DNA from: Haemonchus contortus
Taxonomy: Eukaryota > Nematoda > Chromadorea > Rhabditida > Trichostrongylidae
Assembly (NCBI GenBank): GCA_000469685.2
Contig: LS997564.1
Location: 7,032,591-7,096,590 of the forward strand
Direction of reading: 5' to 3'
DNA: 64,000 bases
Numbering within the stretch: position 1 is the stretch's first letter; each line of letters opens with the position of its first letter. Positions 62,201-64,000 of this stretch are shown here, piece after piece. The notes under the pieces were generated by a model that made no database searches, was not told the origin of the DNA, and saw only the letters and a list, made by a program, of their open reading frames with translations. A program made the position numbers and the translations under genes.

Positions 62201-62904
62201 TTTTAAACGAGCTGTAGCAAGTGCATGCCAATGCGTACAGCCGGATCCAGTAAGCTGTTTGCGCGCAAGGTATGGGTCCCGGTGCGAATGATGCAACCTC
62301 TATAGCTTTTACAACGCTTAACAACTCGTTCACCTTAGGTCTGTACGTCGACTACGCCGGTTAAGGCAGCCCCTATTATGTCATATCTGAGCCGTTTTCC
62401 GACCCGAGAGCGTTCTTTGGGCTATCCTTGAGGGTCACAGGTCCATCCTGGGGAGAAATCCCAAAAATTTATTGTGAACTGTGCCTTCATTCCTTCAACT
62501 GTTCTACACCCTATTTCTCTCTCGAGGCGTGTCGAGCAGTCACCGGAAGAGGACTGTAGTTGAGTCCATGTAGGACAGGTTCGTTTTAAGCACATGCGGG
62601 ATATCTGCTCTCAGCCTGGTCCAGTCTCTGTCAGAGAGACCACTGGTCGGTGTTCAGCATGCTTTCGAGTCTACTTCAACAATGTGCTAGGGCGTAATGG
62701 ACCGGTTTAGACCATTCTTTGGCTCATGTGAAAGAAAGTAACTTTCGTAAAACTTACATTATAAAGGTTAACAAAATGGCGTTGTGATATCCGTACAAAT
62801 TCAGCTTGTCGAGTAACAACAGCTGAACAGCAGTGACGGTCGATGTCGAGTTCACCGAACAGGGAACCAGCCGATAGCGAACACAAAGGCAACGATTCAG
62901 ATCC
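41216..62904 (-). CDS. epac-1: EPAC-type cAMP-regulated Rap guanine-nucleotide exchange factor (5' end missing)
   Basis: Catalyses GDP/GTP exchange on Rap GTPases in response to cAMP. Twenty-four phase-consistent exons, in transcript order: 62904-62758, 61299-61236, 51031-50931, 50856-50758, 50525-50427, 48949-48901, 48637-48536, 48418-48292, 48227-48091, 48018-47933, 47632-47496, 47318-47181, 46986-46800, 46356-46213, 46141-45727, 44942-44845, 44245-44129, 43008-42917, 42857-42759, 42701-42611, 42437-42342, 41634-41527, 41468-41414, 41343-41216; about 971 residues. Order of domains: end of CNB-A (SLFGELD), DEP ([23 protein letters not shown]), CNB-B ([26 protein letters not shown]), REM ([15 protein letters not shown]), RA ([14 protein letters not shown]), CDC25 ([60 protein letters not shown]), end [24 protein letters not shown]'s start and the initiator lie outside the window or were missed. 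Confidence 0.93.
41985..42130 (-). repeat. SINE-like repeat, family S1
   Basis: Read on the minus strand it matches the repeat at 54642-54935. Shared blocks, as seen on +, are GGTGGCC, a GTGTACAA.TCAGT motif and ATCCTCCCAGA.AAGTCTG. A B-box-like GATTCGAT lies at its other end. It sits inside an epac-1 intron (41635-42341). Confidence 0.5.
45886..45945 (-). other. Possible 60-nt optional intron in epac-1
   Basis: Within the epac-1 exon 46141-45727 a GTAGGT donor and AACCAG acceptor bound exactly 60 nt with no stop in the reading frame. Keeping or removing it leaves the RA-domain frame open, so the sequence alone cannot decide. It lies between the Ala/Pro-rich linker ([14 protein letters not shown]) and the RA domain. 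Confidence 0.35.
48976..49543 (+). mobile_element. Internally deleted mariner-family element
   Basis: Flanked by TA on both sides, with inverted ends of about 33 bp that start TTAGGTTGATGCATAATTA and differ at one base (C/T). At 568 bp it is less than half of a full mariner. Near its right end the + strand keeps the C-terminal transposase motif: [11 protein letters not shown], then VLDVDGE. The catalytic region is missing. It lies in the epac-1 intron between exons 50525-50427 and 48949-48901, in the opposite orientation to epac-1. It could only have moved with a transposase supplied elsewhere. Confidence 0.85.
52521..52600 (+). repeat. SINE-like repeat, family S2, copy 1
   Basis: Contains a pol III B-box-like GGTTCGATTCC followed by TCTGAGACTAAAGTTTTGCC and CATGAATCGCCAAC. 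The same order occurs at 63770-63850. This points to a tRNA-derived SINE. No cloverleaf can be drawn, so it is not called a tRNA. It is in the large epac-1 intron. Confidence 0.5.
52735..52800 (+). repeat. Purine-rich tract with poly-G
   Basis: GA-rich sequence ending in a run of 13 or more G at about 52777-52789. It has no coding context and lies in the large epac-1 intron. Confidence 0.7.
53486..53960. mobile_element. Inverted-repeat element, family T1, copy 2
   Basis: The left end reads CGTCCAGCTCACGATAAGAT and continues GAGATTCCTCCCGGGGATGA, close to the left end of copy 1 (57873). The right end CCCCAAAATTGTGGTGAGC matches the right end of copy 1. An internal CCAAATACCCCTTAACGTC and CTCGTCCAAC also agree. 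About 475 bp, non-coding and probably non-autonomous. Confidence 0.65.
54220..54246 (+). repeat. (CAA)n microsatellite
   Basis: About eight AAC/CAA units in the epac-1 intron. They create a poly-Cys frame on the minus strand that is not a gene. Confidence 0.9.
54642..54935 (+). repeat. tRNA-derived SINE-like repeat, family S1
   Basis: Starts with a tRNA-like head: an A-box-like TAGTGGCAAGTG and a B-box GGTTCAAATCC about 40 bases apart. A body follows containing CGTCTGGGAGGATAATAGG, then ATTCTGAATGGAAGTCGAATG, and it ends in a TTTATCCTTAATCCTTT tail. Related copies are at 41985-42130 (-), 55540-55640 (-) and 56430-56560 (+). No functional tRNA fold was found. Confidence 0.6.
55540..55640 (-). 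repeat. SINE-like repeat fragment, family S1
   Basis: Contains TATCCTCCCAGACAAGTCT on +, the complement of the AGAC.CGTCTGGGAGGATA block at about 54765. Only the middle of the repeat is recognisable. Confidence 0.4.
56430..56560 (+). repeat. SINE-like repeat fragment, family S1
   Basis: Aligns with the second half of 54642-54935: GGCTGCGTATACATTCA, ATTCCGAATGGAAGTCCAT, GGGATCAAATAA and CTATCCTTTT correspond in order. The tRNA-like head is missing. Confidence 0.5.
58331..59613 (-). mobile_element. Mariner element, full length, Hsmar1/bandit-like
   Basis: 1283 bp bounded by TA duplications, with perfect 30-bp inverted repeats starting TTAGGTCGTGAAGAAAGTTC. Size and transposase resemble the irritans/Hsmar1-type mariners, which from memory include the hookworm element bandit. 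It is inserted in the T1 element in the 10.2-kb epac-1 intron, in the same orientation as epac-1. Confidence 0.92.
58390..59426 (-). pseudogene. Mariner transposase, inactivated
   Basis: The frame starts at ATG 59426 ([20 protein letters not shown]) and stays in register to about 58560. It has three in-frame stops: TGA at 59300-59298, TGA at 59210-59208 and TAG at 59075-59073. The helix-turn-helix N-terminal part is recognisable. In the DD34D catalytic domain the first Asp, normally in TCDEKW, is Gly (TCGEKR); the second is kept (RDNARPP); and the third, normally in TDYHFF, is Gly (TGYHFF). A frameshift near 58560 follows [17 protein letters not shown] is intact. With two of three catalytic residues lost as well as stops and a frameshift, it cannot transpose. 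Confidence 0.93.
61698..61938. mobile_element. Palindromic MITE, copy 2 (epac-1 intron)
   Basis: Outer ends ACATTCGCCCAATT and AATTGGGCGGATGT are near-perfect inverted copies. Arms of about 110 bp meet at a central palindrome, GTCAGCTGATCCTACTAAT. Shared with 2527-2750 are AACGGCTCTGGCGCCTAT-like and TAGTAGGGTCAGC-like blocks. It lies in the intron between the first two epac-1 exons seen here. Confidence 0.7.
62150..62489 (-). mobile_element. Inverted-repeat element, family T1, copy 3 (partial, reversed)
   Basis: The right side carries CCCAAAAATTTATTGTGAAC followed by TGTGCCTTCAT, the complement of the left end of copy 1. Inside, CAGGTCCATCCTGGGGAGAA and, farther left, GGTTGGACGA correspond to T1 interior blocks. 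The opposite terminus was not found. Confidence 0.5.
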
Positions 62905-64000
62905 CTGAAATGGAGCTGCAGCTAAATGGGTGTCACCTAAGTAATTAGAGACCAAGTTTGCCGCAAAGATTGAAGGAGGACGGGCACAACTCAAGGAATC
63001 ACTACCCCAGAAGAGAAAAAAAGTAGTTGAATGAGCATTTCGAATTTTTTTATATGAAATTCTGCTTGAGAACATTGAGAAGAGAATTGATGGGAACCGA
63101 AATCAAACATTTTCCGGTCAGAGCAATGATTCAAGCGCATTTGCTGGCTCAGTTGGATACGGGGAAATTTTAAAAAAGTCTACAGGAGGCTAGAAACTGC
63201 TAGGGAGTTGGTAAAATTATTGGAATGCCTCACGCCTGAGTTAAAGACAATTATACTTATTTTTCTACCGTTTGTAACTGCTATTATGAAAAAAAATTCT
63301 GATGATATGTCTCCAGGACCGCCACAGGGACGAATGGAGACGTTGTTGCCGCCCACTTAAGGAAATGACGATCAACGGGGCGATACAGGTGATAAGCGAG
63401 GGGATAATCCCACGTACAATTCTCTTTTAATCTTGGTATGATTGTAAATACCTTTGGTATGTTTTGATTCAGTTTCCGAGACTGATAACAGCGTTATCTT
63501 CTGAGGTTTCAGGGGAAACGCTTTTGGTCATTGCTCTAGCAGTGTGCCGAGGAAAATTCTATTCCTAAAAGAGCCTCGAAAAAAGCGGTGCTGCCAGTAT
63601 TTAGGCCACTAAATCCATCTCAATTCTTAGACTCAACAAAAAACAACTCAGGATTCAAGTGAGTGTAATTCATCTACTTAATAGGTGCTTACAAAACCCC
63701 CAAGTCTTCGCTGTCAACGAATAGAAATTATTAGAAAGGCAAGGGAAAGCGGAGTTTGGGTAATGCAGGGGATAAGAGCACGGTGCGGATAGCACAATAG
63801 CGGGTTCGCGTCCCATCTGAGACCGAAGTTTTGCCCATAACTCACCAACCTTTTGATATTTATTAGGATTGAACTAGCTAGAGTGCGACATAAGTAGAAG
63901 AAATCCCTACTTTGGGTTGGTCATGTCGTAAACCTCGTTTATAAGCCTGTGAAAAAGTTAATGGCGGACACATGGAGCTAATTATGAATTAATAATTTTC
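62905..64000. other. Right edge, upstream of the first epac-1 exon seen
   Basis: The start of the CNB-A domain and the initiator codon of epac-1 would be expected on the minus strand here or beyond the window, but no exon with matching phase was recognised. The only feature supported is the S2 repeat at 63770-63850. Confidence 0.4.
63770..63850 (+). repeat. SINE-like repeat, family S2, copy 2
   Basis: Shares with 52521-52600 the order GGGTTCG.GTCCC, TCTGAGACCGAAGTTTTGCC and CATAACTCACCAAC. Upstream GATAAGAGCACGG may be a decayed A box. It is tRNA-like but not a foldable tRNA. Confidence 0.5.

Overview
The window looks like nuclear DNA of a clade V (strongylid, hookworm-like) nematode. It holds multi-exon genes with short introns bounded by GT/AG, close-packed genes on one strand with splice-acceptor sequences just before their start codons (as expected for SL trans-splicing), and many small transposons. 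No prokaryotic features, rRNA, CRISPR array or convincing functional tRNA were seen. All exon boundaries below were worked out by eye from reading frame, splice sites and phase, without transcript evidence.

Left part (1-18342, + strand): five genes in tandem. They are the 3' end of the mitochondrial ATP synthase beta subunit (atp-2), protein arginine methyltransferase 5 (prmt-5), mitochondrial ribosomal protein mS26 (mrps-26), the peroxisomal RING E3 ligase PEX10 (prx-10) and mitochondrial tryptophanyl-tRNA synthetase (wars-2). Gaps are 262, 330, 362 and 1314 bp. From memory, the same set lies together on C. elegans chromosome III around cosmid C34E10, so this is probably an old operon-like block. 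Three of the products work in mitochondria and one in peroxisomes.

Middle (18343-41215): mostly repeat-rich sequence. It includes a 647-bp inverted-repeat element, remnants of RTE-type non-LTR retrotransposons, a possible small + strand gene (about 23.9-24.6 kb), a 4.6-kb structure with inverted arms of about 0.9 kb (27.2-31.8 kb), tandem repeats of about 330 bp and a 257-bp near-perfect palindrome. Minus-strand exons between 33.0 and 39.5 kb point to at least one real gene that I cannot name. One of its exons closely matches part of the TB2/REEP membrane domain.

Right part (41216-62904, - strand): an EPAC-type Rap guanine-nucleotide exchange factor (epac-1), recovered as 24 phase-consistent exons covering the end of a first cyclic-nucleotide-binding domain, DEP, a second cyclic-nucleotide-binding domain, REM, RA and the complete CDC25 catalytic domain. 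Its start lies beyond the window or was not recognised. Its introns, one of them 10.2 kb, carry two dead mariner elements, one nested inside an older inverted-repeat element, as well as palindromic MITEs and tRNA-derived SINE-like repeats.

I found no evidence for a wholly new biological system. The most unusual items are the unnamed minus-strand gene with a TB2/REEP-like segment and duplicated 52-nt exon-like blocks, the altered first cyclic-nucleotide pocket of EPAC, and the layered transposons.
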